A stretch of DNA of 60,700 bases from Azonexus sp. (GCA_030691385.1 JAUYEI010000008.1:1-60700); one strand, 5' to 3'; shown: positions 18,614-27,465, numbered from the stretch's first letter. Notes: generated from the sequence alone by a model not told the origin. Numbers and translations are program-made.

Positions 18614-19393
18614 ATGCAGATTCACGACACCCCGACCCTCAAGGCCGAAGCCCGCAACCTCAATTTTTATTACGGTGAGGTCAAGGCGCTCAAGAGCATC
18701 AACATGCCGATCTACGACAAGAAGGTCACCGCCCTGATCGGCCCTTCCGGCTGTGGCAAATCGACCTACCTGCGCAGTTTCAACCGCATGCACGACCTTT
18801 ACCCGGGCAACCGCTACGAAGGGGAAATCCGCTTCTACCCGGACAACACCAACCTGCTCTCGCCGGAAGTTGACCCGATCGAAGTCCGCATGCGTCTCGG
18901 CATGGTTTTCCAGAAGCCGAACCCCTTCCCGAAAACCATCTACGAAAACGTCGCCTACGGCCTGCGTGTGCGCGGCGAAAACAATAGTCGCGTCCTCGAC
19001 GACAAGGTTGAACAGGCCCTGCGCGGCGCGGCGATCTGGGACGAAGTGAAGGACCGCCTGCAGGAGATGGCGCCGAATCTTTCCGGCGGCCAGCAGCAAC
19101 GTCTGTGCATCGCCCGCGCCCTGGCGACCGATCCCGAACTGTTGCTCTTCGACGAGCCGACCTCGGCGCTCGACCCGATCGCCACCGGTGCCATCGAGGA
19201 ACTGGTGCACGAACTCAAGAAGCGCGTCACCATCCTCATCGTTACCCACAACATGCAGCAAGCCGCCCGTGTTTCGGACTACACGGCCTACATGTATCTG
19301 GGTGAACTGATCGAGTTCGGCAAGACCGACGAAATCTTCATCAAGCCGCAAGACAAGCGGACAGAAGATTACATCACCGGCCGCATGGGTTAA
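18614..19393 (+). CDS. pstB: Phosphate ABC transporter ATPase PstB
   Basis: 259 residues, the ATP-hydrolysing subunit of the phosphate importer. Walker A is GPSGCGKST, the PstB-specific Q-loop reads [21 protein letters not shown], the ABC signature is [15 protein letters not shown], Walker B is [13 protein letters not shown], and the switch His is in [16 protein letters not shown] 18614 is chosen because GGAG lies six bases upstream; in-frame ATGs at 18590 and 18602 fall within or just after the repeat. PstB also helps signal phosphate status to PhoR through PhoU. Confidence 0.95.
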   Translation: MQIHDTPTLKAEARNLNFYYGEVKALKSINMPIYDKKVTALIGPSGCGKSTYLRSFNRMHDLYPGNRYEGEIRFYPDNTNLLSPEVDPIEVRMRLGMVFQKPNPFPKTIYENVAYGLRVRGENNSRVLDDKVEQALRGAAIWDEVKDRLQEMAPNLSGGQQQRLCIARALATDPELLLFDEPTSALDPIATGAIEELVHELKKRVTILIVTHNMQQAARVSDYTAYMYLGELIEFGKTDEIFIKPQDKRTEDYITGRMG

Positions 19394-19494
19394 TTTCATT
19401 CCGCCATGCACGGATACTTTGTCGACTCGCCTTGCCGTGCTACAGCCCTGTCTGCGGCTCGTCTTCGCGTCTCGGGACACGCCGAAATGAAATT
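19394..19494 (+). repeat. Imperfect palindromic intergenic repeat, pstB-phoU
   Basis: Second copy of the family seen before pstB: AATTTCATT at the left and AATGAAATT at the right, with ACTTTGTC, CTCGCCTTGCCG and CTGTCTGCGGCTCGTCTTCG inside. It is about 30 bases shorter than the first copy. Confidence 0.7.
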
Positions 19495-19506
19495 CCGGAG
19501 AATAAT

Positions 19507-20196
19507 ATGAACGAAAGCCAACACCTATCCAGCCAGTTCGACGACGAACTCAGCCGTTTGCGCACCCACGTGCTGCAGATGGGCGGTCTGGTCGAAACCC
19601 AGGTTTCAGCTGCCATCGATGCCTATTCGACTGGCGAGATTGCCAGCGTCAAGACCATTGTCGAGACCGATCGCAAGGTTAACGATCTCGAAAAGGCCAT
19701 TGACGACGACTGTGCCCACGTTATCGCCAAGCGCCAGCCGACCGCCTCCGACCTGCGCCTGATCCTCGGCATCAGCAAGATCGTCACCGATCTGGAACGG
19801 GCTGGCGACGAAGCCAAGAAAATCGCCAAGGGCGTTCGCCGCATCTACGAAAACGGCCATCTGCCGGGGCAATATGGCGTTGGCGTCCGCCATCTGGCCG
19901 AAGCGGCACTGACCATGGTCCGCCAGGCGCTCGACGCCTTTGCCCGTCTCGACACGCCGCAGGCGGCCAATGTCATCCGGGCCGATACCGATGTCGATGC
20001 CGAATTCAAGTCGATCATCCGACAGCTCATCACGCACATGATGGAAGACCCGCGCACCATCACCACCTCCATTGACATCATCTGGATCGCCCGCGCCATC
20101 GAGCGCATCGGCGACCACGCCAAAAACATCTCGGAGCAGGTCGTCTTCATTGTCGAAGGCCGTGACATCCGGCATACCAAGGAGAAAGCGAATTGA
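19507..20196 (+). CDS. phoU: Phosphate signalling regulator PhoU
   Basis: A 229-residue all-helical cytoplasmic protein that links PstSCAB to PhoR and damps the Pho response when phosphate is plentiful. The duplicated three-helix PhoU unit is visible, with metal-binding-type motifs ETDRKVNDLEKAIDDDC and TDLERAGDEAKKIAKG in the first half and RADTDVDAEFK and IERIGDHAKNISE in the second. ATG 19507 follows GGAGAATAAT. Its stop overlaps the phoB start. Confidence 0.95.
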   Translation: MNESQHLSSQFDDELSRLRTHVLQMGGLVETQVSAAIDAYSTGEIASVKTIVETDRKVNDLEKAIDDDCAHVIAKRQPTASDLRLILGISKIVTDLERAGDEAKKIAKGVRRIYENGHLPGQYGVGVRHLAEAALTMVRQALDAFARLDTPQAANVIRADTDVDAEFKSIIRQLITHMMEDPRTITTSIDIIWIARAIERIGDHAKNISEQVVFIVEGRDIRHTKEKAN

Positions 20197-20879
20197 CACC
20201 GACGATTCTGGTCGTTGAAGACGAGCCGGCGATCCAGGAGCTCGTCACGATCAACCTCAAGCACGCCGGCTTTCTCGTCGTTCGGGCCGGCAGCGCCGAA
20301 GAGGCCGAGTCGGCCATCCGCGCCGCGCTGCCCGACCTGGTCATTCTCGACTGGATGCTGCCCGGCCAGTCCGGCGTCGCCCTGGCCAAGAAAATCCGCG
20401 GCGAAGAACGCACCCGCGAATTGCCGATCATCATGCTGACCGCCCGCGTCCATGAAGAAGACAAGGTGCAGGGGCTCGAAGCCGGGGCTGACGACTACAT
20501 CACCAAGCCTTTCTCGCCCAAGGAAATGGTCGCCCGCGTCCGTGCCGTGCTGCGCCGCCGGGCCCCGCATCTGGCTGGCGAGGCGGTCGAGATCGGCAGC
20601 CTGGCATTGAATCCGGCGACTCATCGCGTGCTGGCTGGCGGCCAGCCGATCGAACTCGGGCCGACCGAGTTCCGCCTGCTCTTTTTCTTCATGACTCACG
20701 CCGAGCGCGTCTACACCCGCGCCCAGCTACTCGACGAAGTGTGGGGCGACCATGTCTTTATCGAAGAGCGCACGGTCGATGTTCATATCCGTCGCCTGCG
20801 TGCCGCACTGGAAGGATCCGGCAACCACGAACGCGTCGAAACCGTGCGCGGTACCGGCTACCGCTTCCGCGGAGCCTGA
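20193..20879 (+). CDS. phoB: Phosphate response regulator PhoB
   Basis: 228 residues: an N-terminal receiver (ILVVEDEP acidic pocket, LVILDWMLPG with the phospho-accepting Asp near residue 53, Lys in YITKPFSPKE) and a C-terminal winged-helix domain of OmpR/PhoB type (ERTVDVHIRRLRAAL recognition helix, ETVRGTGYRFR). It binds Pho boxes such as the one at 15383. The start appears to be TTG 20193 overlapping the phoU stop (TTGA), behind AAGGAGAAAG; no ATG gives the first beta strand. Confidence 0.93.
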   Translation: MTPTILVVEDEPAIQELVTINLKHAGFLVVRAGSAEEAESAIRAALPDLVILDWMLPGQSGVALAKKIRGEERTRELPIIMLTARVHEEDKVQGLEAGADDYITKPFSPKEMVARVRAVLRRRAPHLAGEAVEIGSLALNPATHRVLAGGQPIELGPTEFRLLFFFMTHAERVYTRAQLLDEVWGDHVFIEERTVDVHIRRLRAALEGSGNHERVETVRGTGYRFRGA

Positions 20880-20884
20880 AAGGC

Positions 20885-22177
20885 GTGTCAGCCCAGGTAA
20901 TTCGGGCCGTGCTGCTGGCCCTGCTGTCGATTCTCATTGCCTTGCCGGTCGGTTATTTCGTCGCGCACTGGGCTGGCTGGTCGGTCTTCTGCGCCGGCCT
21001 CGGCCTGCAGATGCTCTTCCACTTCCGCAACTTTGCCCGGCTCGATCGCTGGTCGCATCGGCCGGTGGTCGACGCCAGCCTTGAGGGCGAGGGTGCCTGG
21101 GATGGTATTTTTGGCCGCCTTTACCGGCACGAAAAAGACCTGCGTACCCAGATTTCCGAACGCGACGACCAGATCCGGCGTCTTTTTGCCGCGCTGCAGG
21201 CGCTGACCGATGGCGTCGTCGCCCTCGACCTGAGCCAGCAGATCGTTTATTGCAACACCACGGCCGAAGAGCAACTCGGGCTGGTCTCGGAAACCGATCG
21301 TGGGCAGCCCATTGTCAATCTGGTGCGTCAGCCGGAGTTCGTCGCCTACCTGAGCGCCGGCGACTTCGAACGGCCGCTGACCCTGCGTTCGGATCGCGGG
21401 ACGGATCGCGTCCTCTCCATCCATGTCGTTACCTATGCCGGTGACCGTCGTCTCATGCAGATCAAGGATGTCACGCAGACCGACCGCCTCGACCAGATGC
21501 GCCGCGATTTCGTCGCCAACGTCTCGCATGAATTGCGTACGCCGCTCACCGTCCTCGCCGGTTTCCTCGAAACCCTGCAGGAAATCGATCTCAATCGTGC
21601 CGAGCAGCATCGCTATCTCGACATGATGGCCGAGCAGTCGAAGCGCATGGAGTCCATCGTCCAGGATCTGCTGACGCTGTCGTCCATCGAGTCGGCGCCG
21701 CCGCCCAGCAACGATGTCGTCGACATGGGCAACCTCATCGACAAGCTGCGCCGGGATGGTGAGGCGCTGTCTGCCGGCCGCCATAGCATCGTGGCCGAAA
21801 CCGACAGGCTGTGCGACCTGCGCGGTTCGGAGCCGGAACTGGTCAGCGCCTTCGGTAACCTCATCGCCAATGCCGTGCGCTATACGCCGGCCGGCGGCAC
21901 GGTGCGCATCGAATGGAAAGCCTGTGCGCAGGGGGCAGAATTCGCCGTCGAGGACACCGGGATCGGCATCGAGGCCAAACACATTCCGCGCCTGACTGAA
22001 CGTTTCTACCGCGTCGACCGCGGCCGTTCACGCGACGCCGGCGGCACCGGTCTGGGGCTGGCCATCGTCAAGCACTCGCTTAATCGCCATCACGCCCAGC
22101 TTGAAATCAGGAGTACGCCGGGGGTTGGCAGCCGCTTTGCGGCGAAGTTCCCGGCAAGTCGCATCGCGCGCGTTTAG
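20885..22177 (+). CDS. phoR: Phosphate sensor histidine kinase PhoR
   Basis: About 430 residues. Two close N-terminal membrane helices (VLLALLSILIALPVGYFVAHW, SVFCAGLGLQMLFHF) are followed by a PAS domain (LFAALQALTDGVVALD, VYCNTTAEEQLGL), the HisKA box FVANVSHELRTPLTVLAGFLETL and an HATPase with NLIANAVRYTP, DTGIGI and GGTGLGLAIVKHSL. This is PhoR architecture, without a periplasmic sensor. GTG 20885, five bases after the phoB stop, is taken as the start because it places the first helix correctly. It is the last gene of the pst-pho cluster. Confidence 0.9.
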   Translation: MSAQVIRAVLLALLSILIALPVGYFVAHWAGWSVFCAGLGLQMLFHFRNFARLDRWSHRPVVDASLEGEGAWDGIFGRLYRHEKDLRTQISERDDQIRRLFAALQALTDGVVALDLSQQIVYCNTTAEEQLGLVSETDRGQPIVNLVRQPEFVAYLSAGDFERPLTLRSDRGTDRVLSIHVVTYAGDRRLMQIKDVTQTDRLDQMRRDFVANVSHELRTPLTVLAGFLETLQEIDLNRAEQHRYLDMMAEQSKRMESIVQDLLTLSSIESAPPPSNDVVDMGNLIDKLRRDGEALSAGRHSIVAETDRLCDLRGSEPELVSAFGNLIANAVRYTPAGGTVRIEWKACAQGAEFAVEDTGIGIEAKHIPRLTERFYRVDRGRSRDAGGTGLGLAIVKHSLNRHHAQLEIRSTPGVGSRFAAKFPASRIARV

Positions 22178-22243
22178 GGGGCGAAGCCCGGCCCGGCCTG
22201 TCCTGCGCTTGGCGAAGGGCGGGAATGACGCCCTCAGTGGCCT

Positions 22244-22726
22244 CTAGCGGAAAAACCGGCCGAGCAGCCCGCTCAGGAAACCCGGGCTGGGCTGTTTCTG
22301 GATGCTTGCCGCGACGGGGATGTTGTGATCGACGCCCGTCATGTGCTTGACGGCATCGGCGTAGTCGCGGTCCTCATTGGCGATGTGATTGAGCAGCCAT
22401 TTCGAGAGCATCGAGTGCAGTTCATCGACGATGTCCTCGCCCTTGGCGGCGCGCATGGTGAAATCGGTGACGCGGCGAATGAACAGTTCGTGGACTTTCT
22501 TGTGCGGCTTGAGGAACTTGTAGCCAGCCTCTTCGAGCATTTCTTCCTCGAAGCCGAAATGCGACTGCGTGTAGTCGATCAGTTGCTCGATGATGTCATT
22601 GACCATCTTCTTGTCGCGTTTCATCTTGGCGATTTCGAGATCGTTGATGTACTCGACAATGCGCTGGTGCTGGGCATCGATCACTTCAATCCCGGTTTCG
22701 AGCTTTTTATCCCAGATAATCGGCAT
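22244..22726 (-). CDS. Bacteriohemerythrin
   Basis: A 160-residue O2-binding di-iron protein of the hemerythrin family. The ligands are seen in order: IDAQHQRIVEYIND (His), YTQSHFGFEEEMLEEAGY (His and Glu), HKKVHELF (two His), and LLNHIANEDRDYADAV (His and Asp). It starts at ATG 22726 behind AGGAG. A C-terminal tail (IQKQPSPGFLSGLLGRFFR) is hydrophobic/amphipathic and might attach it to a membrane. It could deliver or sense oxygen in a facultative microaerophile. Confidence 0.9.
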   Translation of the reverse strand: MPIIWDKKLETGIEVIDAQHQRIVEYINDLEIAKMKRDKKMVNDIIEQLIDYTQSHFGFEEEMLEEAGYKFLKPHKKVHELFIRRVTDFTMRAAKGEDIVDELHSMLSKWLLNHIANEDRDYADAVKHMTGVDHNIPVAASIQKQPSPGFLSGLLGRFFR

Positions 22727-22842
22727 GGCTGTTCTCCTGACATTTTTACAATGTCGAGAGTAAATAGCAGTTTTGGGGTCTTTCTGTTGACATGTGTCAA
22801 CAGCGCGACAGGGGGAGCGTGACTTGTTGCACGCTTCCCTTT

Positions 22843-22873
22843 TGATTTTGGCCAAAATTTCCGGTTGACCGTG
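22843..22873 (-). repeat. ACGGTCAACC-type element, copy 4
   Basis: Reverse copy (TGATTTTGGCCAAAATTTCC then GGTTGACCGTG) lying between bacteriohemerythrin and the purT remnant. Its centre TTTTGGCCAAAA is a perfect 12-base palindrome. Confidence 0.8.
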
Positions 22874-22911
22874 AAAGTGTGTCGCGCCCGCCTTTTTCAG
22901 CCCCTGATCGG

Positions 22912-23246
22912 TCATACCTTGGCGGCCGCCAGCTTGGCGCTGGCCCGCGCCTGATCGGTCGTCCCGGCATCGGCCACGGCGACGCCCATGCGTCGTTTCG
23001 TGAAAGCGTCCGGCTTGCCGAACAGGCGCAGGTCGGTGCGCGGCACAGCCAGCGCTTCTTCCAGCCCGGCGAAGGCGATGCCCTTTTCTTCCATGTCAGC
23101 GTAGATGACGGCCGAAGCGCCCGGTTCACGCAGGGCGGTATCGACCGGCAGGCCGAGGATGGCGCGGGCGTGCAGCTCGAATTCCGAAAAGCGCTGCGAA
23201 CAGAGCGTGACCAGGCAGGTATCGTGCAGCCGCGGGCTGACTTCGG
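22912..23246 (-). pseudogene. purT: purT 3' fragment (formate-dependent GAR transformylase)
   Basis: The minus strand encodes the last ~111 residues of PurT, an ATP-grasp enzyme of purine synthesis: [47 protein letters not shown], then [20 protein letters not shown] and a terminal KLAAAKV. An intact enzyme has about 390-400 residues. The similarity stops abruptly near 23243-23248, where an unrelated frame starts on the other strand, so the ATP-grasp core is gone. This copy cannot be functional; another purT or purN must be elsewhere if the pathway is intact. Confidence 0.85.
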
Positions 23247-23750
23247 CGCACCGGCGACTACTCGGCCGGCAGCTATCCGGTGGCCGATCTGGCCAACGGC
23301 GTCACCGTCATCTCCAGCAGCGAAGGCTGGGTCGGGCGGACCGACCAAGGGGCGACGGCGACCCTGAGCTTCCCGATGGCACAAGCCATCGAGCGGGTCG
23401 AACTGATGGCGGTCAGCAACTACAAGCCGGCGGCCTTCGTCATCGAGCAGAAGAACGCCGACAATAGCTGGACCGCGATTGCCAGCGGCACCGGCGCCGA
23501 CTTCGCGGCCTGGGCCGACAACGCCAGCGTGCGCGCCGTCAAGAGCTTCGCGCCGGTTGTCACCACGGCGCTGCGCGTACGCTTCATCGCTTCGACCAGC
23601 GGCGTCCTGGTCTGGCTGAGCGAACCGCAGGCCTGGAGCGCGCCCGGCTTCGCCGCGGCGACGCAATGCTTCGATGCCTGGGGCAATGTCGCCCAGTCCG
23701 CCGGCAGCATCCCGCAATTCGGTTACACCGGGCGGGGCGCCGCGCTGCCT
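23247..23750 (+). pseudogene. Remnant of an Rhs/YD-repeat-like surface protein
   Basis: An open frame without its own start runs from the purT breakpoint into the next gene. It encodes a Gly/Ala/Ser-rich beta domain ([40 protein letters not shown], resembling a discoidin-type carbohydrate-binding fold), then CFDAWGNVAQSAGSIPQFGY followed by TGR, which closely resembles the D-x-x-G-N and F-x-Y-T-G-R core of Rhs/YD-repeat toxins and wall proteins. There is no repeat array before or after. It appears to be a fragment left by a rearrangement that also removed most of purT. Confidence 0.55.
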
Positions 23751-23756
23751 TATAAT
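23751..23756 (+). promoter_or_regulatory. Perfect -10 hexamer immediately before the GT39 gene
   Basis: TATAAT ends seven bases before ATG 23763, so transcription from it would begin at or within a base or two of the start codon and give a leaderless mRNA. No convincing -35 is seen at 17 bases, and no Shine-Dalgarno precedes the ATG. Confidence 0.4.
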
Positions 23757-23762
23757 GCCGCG

Positions 23763-25394
23763 ATGCAATTCCGATCCCTCCCGCTATCCATCGAGCGCTT
23801 CCTGCTCTCGCCGTTCAGCCTGATGCTGGCGCTCTTCCTGGCCTTTTTTCTGAATGCCTGGAGCCTGCCGTTGACCGATGTCGACGAGGGTGCCTTCTCC
23901 GAAGCAACGCGCGAAATGATGGCACGCGGCAACCTGGTTTCGCCGACGCTCAACGACGCGCCGCGTCACGACAAACCCATTTTGATCTACTGGGCCCAGG
24001 CCGCCTCGGTCGCCGTGCTCGGTGTCAGCGAAATCGGCTTCCGCCTGCCGTCGATCATTTTTGCCGTGCTCTGGGTCTTCGCCCTGTTCCGTTTCTGCGT
24101 GCGCCACGGCAACCAGATGACGGCGCAGATCGCGTCGCTGGTCATGGCGCTGACGCTGGTCGTCGGCTTCATCGCCAAGGCGGCGATTGCCGATGCGCTG
24201 CTCAATCTCCTCATCGCGCTGGCCATGTTCGGCATCTACGACTTCTTCTGCGCCATGCGCGACGGCAAGCCCGCCGCCCAAACGCGCCGCCTGCTGTTCG
24301 GCATTTATGCCGCGCTCGGCCTCGGCTTTCTCGCCAAGGGGCCGGTCGCCGTCTTCTTCCCGCTCCTCATCAGCGGCCTCTTCTTCGTCTCGGCCGGCGC
24401 CTGGCGCGACTGGCTCAAGGCCGTTTTCTTCTGGCCCGGCTGGCTGCTTTTCCTGGCCATCGTCGTGCCGTGGCACGTCGCGGTCTATCTCGACCAGGGC
24501 GACGCCTTCTTCCGCGGCTTCTATCTCAAGCACAACATCAACCGCTACGCCGATACCTTCGAGGGCCACGGCGGGCGCTGGTGGTACTACTTCGCGGTCC
24601 TGCCCTTCATCCTGCTGCCGTTCACCGGCTGGTTGTTCGCCATCGCCGGCAAGCTCGCCGGCGCGCTGCGCCAGAACGACAGTGGTGCGCTGTTCGAGCG
24701 CTTCCTCGTCATCTGGTTCGTCGTCGTCTTCGCCTTTTTCTCGTTCTCCGGCACGCAACTGCCGCATTACCTGCTCTATGGCTGCACGCCGGTCTTCATC
24801 CTGCTCGCCCGCCATCGGCTCGATTTCGAGCGACGCTGGCTGGCCTTCGTGCCGATGATCCTCTTCGCGCTGCTCCTCGCCGTTTCGCCGGAAGTGCTCG
24901 CCTTCGTCGCAGCCAAGGCCAGCCGGCCGTTTGAAAAACTCCTGCTCGACGGCCTGACCCTTGCCTTCGCCGACGAGGCGCGCTGGCTGCTCCCACTACT
25001 CGCCATCGCCGTCATTGCTCTGGCTTTCTGGCGCCGTTTGCCGGTCTGGCAAGGCCTGGTCATCGCCGGCCTGTTGCAGGCCGCCATGGTCGTCCTCGTC
25101 ATCGCGCCGCGCGCCATCGACGTCACGCAAGGCCCGGTGCGCGAAGCGGCCATGTTCGTCCGTCAGAGCGGCGAAACGAATGTCGTTGCCTGGCGCATCA
25201 TCATGCCCAGCTTCAGCGTCTATCGGCAGGCGGCGACACCGACCCGCGTGCCCGAACCCGGCCAGCTCGTCTTCACGCGCACCGACCGCAGGCACGAAGT
25301 GCAGGCCCTGCTCGCGCCCAATTTCGTGCTGCGCGACGTCTATCAACGCAGCTTCGTCACGCTCGCCCGTGTCGAACGCGAGGATAAGCAATGA
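23763..25394 (+). CDS. ArnT/PMT-type glycosyltransferase, membrane
   Basis: About 543 residues with ten or more membrane helices, GT39/ArnT-like. Enzymes of this kind transfer a sugar from a polyprenyl-phosphate donor to lipid A or protein on the periplasmic side. The early luminal loop has the family motif DVDEGAFSEATREMMARGN with the catalytic-type acidic residues, then HDKPILIYWAQAAS. Helices alternate through FLAKGPVAVFFPLLISGLFF and FFSFSGTQLPHYLLYG. ATG 23763 is chosen because everything upstream in the frame is Rhs-like remnant. It overlaps the PAP2 gene by four bases (ATGA). Confidence 0.85.
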   Translation: MQFRSLPLSIERFLLSPFSLMLALFLAFFLNAWSLPLTDVDEGAFSEATREMMARGNLVSPTLNDAPRHDKPILIYWAQAASVAVLGVSEIGFRLPSIIFAVLWVFALFRFCVRHGNQMTAQIASLVMALTLVVGFIAKAAIADALLNLLIALAMFGIYDFFCAMRDGKPAAQTRRLLFGIYAALGLGFLAKGPVAVFFPLLISGLFFVSAGAWRDWLKAVFFWPGWLLFLAIVVPWHVAVYLDQGDAFFRGFYLKHNINRYADTFEGHGGRWWYYFAVLPFILLPFTGWLFAIAGKLAGALRQNDSGALFERFLVIWFVVVFAFFSFSGTQLPHYLLYGCTPVFILLARHRLDFERRWLAFVPMILFALLLAVSPEVLAFVAAKASRPFEKLLLDGLTLAFADEARWLLPLLAIAVIALAFWRRLPVWQGLVIAGLLQAAMVVLVIAPRAIDVTQGPVREAAMFVRQSGETNVVAWRIIMPSFSVYRQAATPTRVPEPGQLVFTRTDRRHEVQALLAPNFVLRDVYQRSFVTLARVEREDKQ

Positions 25395-26227
25395 ACGATC
25401 AGGGTTTGCACACCCGGAACCCGATTTTCGACGCTTCGATCCTCGGCCTGTGCCTGCTTTTCGCGCTCGGGCTGGTTGCCATCGACCAGAGCGGCGACTG
25501 GTACGCCGGTTTCATTCCGGCCCAGGCGGCCAGCCAGGCTTTGCCGCCGTGGCTGTGGGAAAGTCTGACGACGCTCGGCGACGGCCGCGTCCAGCTTGCA
25601 CTGGTGTTGCCCTTCTGCCTGCGCTACCCGCGCGTTTTCTGGGCGCTCGTCGTTGGTGCGCTGCTCGCCGGGGCGATGAGCCGCGGTTTCAAGATATGGT
25701 TCGACCTGCCGCGGCCGGCCGCAGTTCTCGACGCCAGCCAGATCACCATCATCGGCGCCCGGTTGACGGCGCACAGTTTTCCGTCCGGCCATACCGTTTC
25801 GGCTTTCTCGTTCATCGTCGCCTGGCTGGCCCTGCTCGGCTGGGGGCGCGCCCTGCCCATCGTCGTCATTGCCGCGCTGGCCGGTTTTTCGCGCATCGCC
25901 GTCGGCGCCCACTGGCCGGTCGATGTGCTGGCCGGCGGACTGATCGGGCTGGCCGGCGGCTGGCTCGGCCTGCGCCTGACCCGCAGTTTCCGCTGGGGGC
26001 TGGGCGTGCGCGCCCACTGGATACTGGTCGGCATCGCCGTCATCGGCGTGGCGACGCTGCCCTTCGACGGCCAGGGCTACCCGGATACGCGTCCGTGGCG
26101 CATCGTCGCCTGTCTGTGGGGGCTGGGCGGTTTCGTCCTGTTCTATTTGCTGCCCTTGCTGCGCGGTGGCTGGCAAGCGGCGAAGCGGCCGCTGGAAGGG
26201 CTTGTCGCGGAAGATCGCGCGGCCTGA
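25391..26227 (+). CDS. PAP2-family membrane phosphatase
   Basis: 278 residues with about six membrane helices, a type 2 phosphatidic acid phosphatase. The three active-site motifs are present: K-x6-RP in KIWFDLPRP, PSGH in SFPSGHTVS and SR-x5-H-x3-D in SRIAVGAHWPVD. Coupling to the glycosyltransferase suggests it hydrolyses polyprenyl diphosphate or a phosphate group on a lipid A-like substrate in the same modification pathway; this is inference. After the stop, 26228-26455 holds only a possible small frame. Confidence 0.88.
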   Translation: MNDQGLHTRNPIFDASILGLCLLFALGLVAIDQSGDWYAGFIPAQAASQALPPWLWESLTTLGDGRVQLALVLPFCLRYPRVFWALVVGALLAGAMSRGFKIWFDLPRPAAVLDASQITIIGARLTAHSFPSGHTVSAFSFIVAWLALLGWGRALPIVVIAALAGFSRIAVGAHWPVDVLAGGLIGLAGGWLGLRLTRSFRWGLGVRAHWILVGIAVIGVATLPFDGQGYPDTRPWRIVACLWGLGGFVLFYLLPLLRGGWQAAKRPLEGLVAEDRAA

Positions 26228-26280
26228 TTGACGGTTTTTCGGGGCGCGATTTTGCGCGCTCCGGAGCGACGGTAACCGGT

Positions 26281-26445
26281 ATGCGGTTTGCAAATTTCGC
26301 CAATAATTTGTACTGTCCGTCATGCCTTTCGAAATCCATCAAACTTGACAGTTGGGGGCGTGGCACATGCTTTCCTATGGATTCTGAATGCAGGAAAGTT
26401 GAAGTCTGCCGCCCGGCCTGGAGCAATCCCTTGCAGATAGCGTGA
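26281..26445 (+). CDS. Possible 54-residue Cys-rich protein
   Basis: A short frame from ATG 26281 to TGA 26445 encodes a CPSC knuckle at residues 13-16 (LYCPSCLSKSIK) and three further Cys residues (GTCFPMDSECRKVEVC). It ends ten bases before the Sel1-type gene, whose own N-terminus also has paired CxxC knuckles. No clear ribosome site precedes it. It could be a zinc-ribbon peptide or chance; a TTGACA hexamer at 26345-26350 within it may be part of a promoter for the next gene. Confidence 0.3.
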   Translation: MRFANFANNLYCPSCLSKSIKLDSWGRGTCFPMDSECRKVEVCRPAWSNPLQIA

Positions 26446-26455
26446 ACCGGAAATC

Positions 26456-27238
26456 ATGCCACCGTCCATTCTGAAATACGTCGATATCGCGCGCCTTGTC
26501 GGAGCCGGATTAAAGTGTCCGCTGTGCAATGGCACGGACTACCGGGATTCAAGATGGCATTCAAAGGCGGAAAAGCTGGGCTCGGCGGATTTTCGTCCCT
26601 ATCGCTGCAATCATTGCTCGCATCGCTTTCTGGCCCGAGGCAGCGCCGCCCTGGAGCGGAACCTGATCAACGCTACGGCCGGCGTCATGCTGTGCTTCGG
26701 GATTTTCGTAGTCGTCGATTTTTGGCTGGAAAGCGTCGACGAACCGACGAGCACGCCTGTCGCGCTGGCCGCAACTGCTCACTCGGAAGAAAGCACGACT
26801 GGCGCGCCGAATCGGCTGCTGACCGGTGGCGTGGCTGCCCATGCCAGCGACGATCCGGCAGCGCGCGCCCAAAAACAACAGGAAGCTGCCGATAACGGTG
26901 ATGCAGCGGCGATGCTTCAGATCGGACGAGACCTGGTGGCCGGGAACAATCGCCCGAAGGATGTCGGGCAGGCGGCAAAATGGGTGCAGTTGGCCGCGGC
27001 GACGGGAAATCCCGATGCGATGCTTGAACTGGGGCGGTTTTATCGCGATGGCGTAGGAGTGGCCCAGGATTCGGCTCGCGCCTACGTCTGGCTCAGTCGG
27101 GCCGCTGCTGCCAGGCAGACGGACGCCATGCTCGAGCGCGAGGCGCTGGTGCGGACGATGGGCGAAGCGCCGCTCAAGGCAGCGCAAGAATTGTCCCTGC
27201 CGACCCAGCCGGTGGCCGCCCTCATCCGCCCGAAATAG
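26456..27238 (+). CDS. Zinc-ribbon, single-TM, Sel1-repeat protein
   Basis: 260 residues. Two CxxC pairs (KCPLCNGTDYRDS and YRCNHCSHRF) form an N-terminal zinc ribbon. One membrane helix follows (NATAGVMLCFGIFVVVDFWL, near residue 70), then a linker, then two or three Sel1/TPR-like repeats (AAAMLQIGRDLVAG, AAKWVQLAAATGNPDAMLEL, GRFYRDGVGVAQDSARAYVW). Sel1 repeats usually mediate protein-protein contacts. The function is unknown. ATG 26456 follows GTGAACCGGAAATC without a strong SD. Confidence 0.65.
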   Translation: MPPSILKYVDIARLVGAGLKCPLCNGTDYRDSRWHSKAEKLGSADFRPYRCNHCSHRFLARGSAALERNLINATAGVMLCFGIFVVVDFWLESVDEPTSTPVALAATAHSEESTTGAPNRLLTGGVAAHASDDPAARAQKQQEAADNGDAAAMLQIGRDLVAGNNRPKDVGQAAKWVQLAAATGNPDAMLELGRFYRDGVGVAQDSARAYVWLSRAAAARQTDAMLEREALVRTMGEAPLKAAQELSLPTQPVAALIRPK

Positions 27239-27306
27239 CCCGTTTTCGGGAAGTATCGCGGCCGCTAGCCAAGCGAAGAGGGGTGAATGCGCGCTGCCGG
27301 CGATTG

Positions 27307-27343
27307 CCACGGTCAACCGGAAAAAGGGCCCGAAAATGAAATG
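27307..27343 (+). repeat. ACGGTCAACC-type element, copy 5
   Basis: CCACGGTCAACCGGAAAAAG, then GGCCCGAAAATGAAATG. It lies in the 227-base space between the Sel1-repeat gene and the LpxH-like gene; nothing else is recognised there. Confidence 0.8.
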
Positions 27344-27465
27344 GCCGGGGAGGGGTGGCGATTTTCCATCGGTCGGGCACCGCCTCTGTGGAAGGCGTTG
27401 CGGCTGCAACAAAAGCTTAACGAAGCAGTAACTTTGGGGTCACGGGCCGGCCGTATCGTGCGGCC

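Noticed and set aside
17489..19480. A 663-residue antisense frame over pstA-pstB
   Set aside because: Runs through two well-supported genes and two repeats, composition is that of a complement frame, no domain.
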